From the NCBI GenBank assembly GCA_023419095.1, contig JAEZYN010000144.1, forward strand, positions 1 through 7,118: DNA of 7,118 nucleotides, read 5' to 3'. The notes under the pieces were generated by a model. That model saw only the letters and a list, made by a program, of their open reading frames with translations, was not told where the DNA came from and searched no databases. The stretch comes from Bacteroidota bacterium. GTDB lineage: Bacteria > Bacteroidota > Bacteroidia > Flavobacteriales > Weeksellaceae. Below, piece by piece: positions 6,004 to 7,118 of the stretch (position 1 is its first letter; every line of letters begins with the position of its first letter). A program made the position numbers and the translations under genes.

Positions 6004-7118
6004 ATGAAACAAGACACGATCTGCGCGATAGCCACGGCTAACGGTACCGGTGCGTTGGGCATTATCAGGCTTTCGGGGGACGATGCGGTGGTAATTGCAA
6101 ACCGGGTTTTTGACGGTAAAAATCTTGAACAGGTGAAATCGCATACTGTGCATTACGGTTTTATAAAAGACGGCAATGAAAGCATTGATGAAGTAATGGT
6201 TACGGTCTTTTTGGCGCCAAAAACGTTTACCACAGAAAATTCCGTTGAGATTTCCTACCACGGTTCTCCTTTTATCGGTAAAAAGATCCTCGAAGTTTTG
6301 CTGAAAAACGGCGCACGCATGGCCAAAGCCGGTGAATTCACCATGCGCGCATTCATGAAAGGAAGGATTGATCTAAGCCAGGCCGAATCTATTGCAGACC
6401 TTATTGCATCAGAAAATGAAGCGTCTAGAAAAGTCGCTCTTAAACAGCTGAAAGGTGGCATTACAGATGAGATTTCCGTTTTGAGAACCGATTTGCTGAA
6501 TTTTGTGTCGTTGGTAGAACTTGAACTGGATTTTGCCGAAGAAGACGTAGAATTTGCAGACCGCACGGCGCTGACGGCGCTGCTGAATAAAATCGAATTA
6601 AAACTAAAATCCCTGATTGAAAGTTTCACCTACGGAAATGCGCTCAAAAATGGGGTAGCGGTCGCCATTCTCGGAAAACCGAATGCGGGAAAATCTACGC
6701 TGCTGAACGCACTTTTAAAAGAAGAACGCGCGATTGTAAGCGACATTGCCGGAACGACGCGCGACACGATCGAGGAGGTGATTCATATAAAAGGAAATGC
6801 TTTCCGGCTTATCGACACGGCGGGTTTGCGCGAGACTACAGATGAAATCGAGAAAATTGGGGTAGAAAAGGCCAAAGAGAAATCTGACAAAGCTGATATC
6901 CTTATTTACTTAATCGATGCAGCTTCAACCGACATTTCTGAAGATATCGCGATGCTTAAAAGCCTATTGCGCGATGATTTGGAGACCGTCATCTGCTTTA
7001 CAAAAATGGACAAAAACTCGGCAGCCACACATTCATTTGCAGAGAAAATTAAAGCAGAAACCGGCCAGCAGAACTTAAAAGTCCTTGAAATTTCAGCTAA
7101 AGAAAATGTTAATCTGGA
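6004..7118 (+). CDS. mnmE: tRNA uridine-5-carboxymethylaminomethyl modification GTPase MnmE, 3'-truncated by window edge
   Basis: MnmE works with MnmG to install the (carboxymethyl)aminomethyl group on the wobble uridine U34 of certain tRNAs, using a formyl-tetrahydrofolate-derived carbon and GTP hydrolysis. The frame is open from ATG 6004 to the window end (371 full codons; the family is about 450-465, so roughly 90 residues are missing, including the C-terminal CxGK cysteine motif). The N-terminal folate-binding domain opens with DTICAIAT, and GEFTMRAF (110-117) leads into the helical domain. The inserted G domain has G1 GKPNAGKS (224-231), with Asn227 at the position of the potassium-binding Asn, G2 GTTRD (250-254), G3 DTAG (271-274), G4 TKMD (333-336) and G5 SAK (364-366). 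G4 usually reads NKxD, so the Asn-to-Thr change is notable. The start is fixed by homology, since MnmE proteins begin a few residues before DTI-AIAT. No Shine-Dalgarno site precedes it. Confidence 0.96.
   Translation, partial: MKQDTICAIATANGTGALGIIRLSGDDAVVIANRVFDGKNLEQVKSHTVHYGFIKDGNESIDEVMVTVFLAPKTFTTENSVEISYHGSPFIGKKILEVLLKNGARMAKAGEFTMRAFMKGRIDLSQAESIADLIASENEASRKVALKQLKGGITDEISVLRTDLLNFVSLVELELDFAEEDVEFADRTALTALLNKIELKLKSLIESFTYGNALKNGVAVAILGKPNAGKSTLLNALLKEERAIVSDIAGTTRDTIEEVIHIKGNAFRLIDTAGLRETTDEIEKIGVEKAKEKSDKADILIYLIDAASTDISEDIAMLKSLLRDDLETVICFTKMDKNSAATHSFAEKIKAETGQQNLKVLEISAKENVNL

Overview
The window comes from the chromosome of a Bacteroidota bacterium, most likely a flavobacterium of the Chryseobacterium/Weeksellaceae type. 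Four signs point there: the wording of the GyrA and MnmE proteins, AT-rich leaders without a Shine-Dalgarno site, a perfect TAnnTTTG promoter element before mnmE, and an Ala-Phe-Ala|Gln signal-peptide end on the second gene. This placement is inferred from remembered family sequences, not from a search.

Layout, all on the + strand: (1) bases 1-2371, the 3' nine-tenths of gyrA (DNA gyrase subunit A), cut at the left edge just inside the quinolone-resistance region; (2) 2399-3787, an exported tetratricopeptide-repeat protein of unknown function, 27 bases after gyrA and probably co-transcribed with it, followed by a good intrinsic terminator at 3813-3849; (3) 3933-5705, a complete three-domain Xaa-Pro aminopeptidase (aminopeptidase P) with all metal ligands in place; (4) 5706-6003, a 298-base gap with no credible gene. 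It holds an AT-rich hairpin with a T-run (probable terminator), a GC-rich imperfect inverted repeat able to form a long stem (5783-5864), and a promoter element that ends four bases before the next start codon; (5) 6004 to the right edge, the 5' four-fifths of mnmE, the tRNA-modification GTPase.

The genes are housekeeping functions (DNA supercoiling, peptide turnover, tRNA wobble-uridine modification) plus one exported lineage-type TPR protein. They do not form a single pathway. I see no mobile element, CRISPR array, defence system or biosynthetic cluster. The parts most worth a second look are the structured stretch between the aminopeptidase and mnmE, the possibly leaderless mnmE transcript, and the altered GyrA box.
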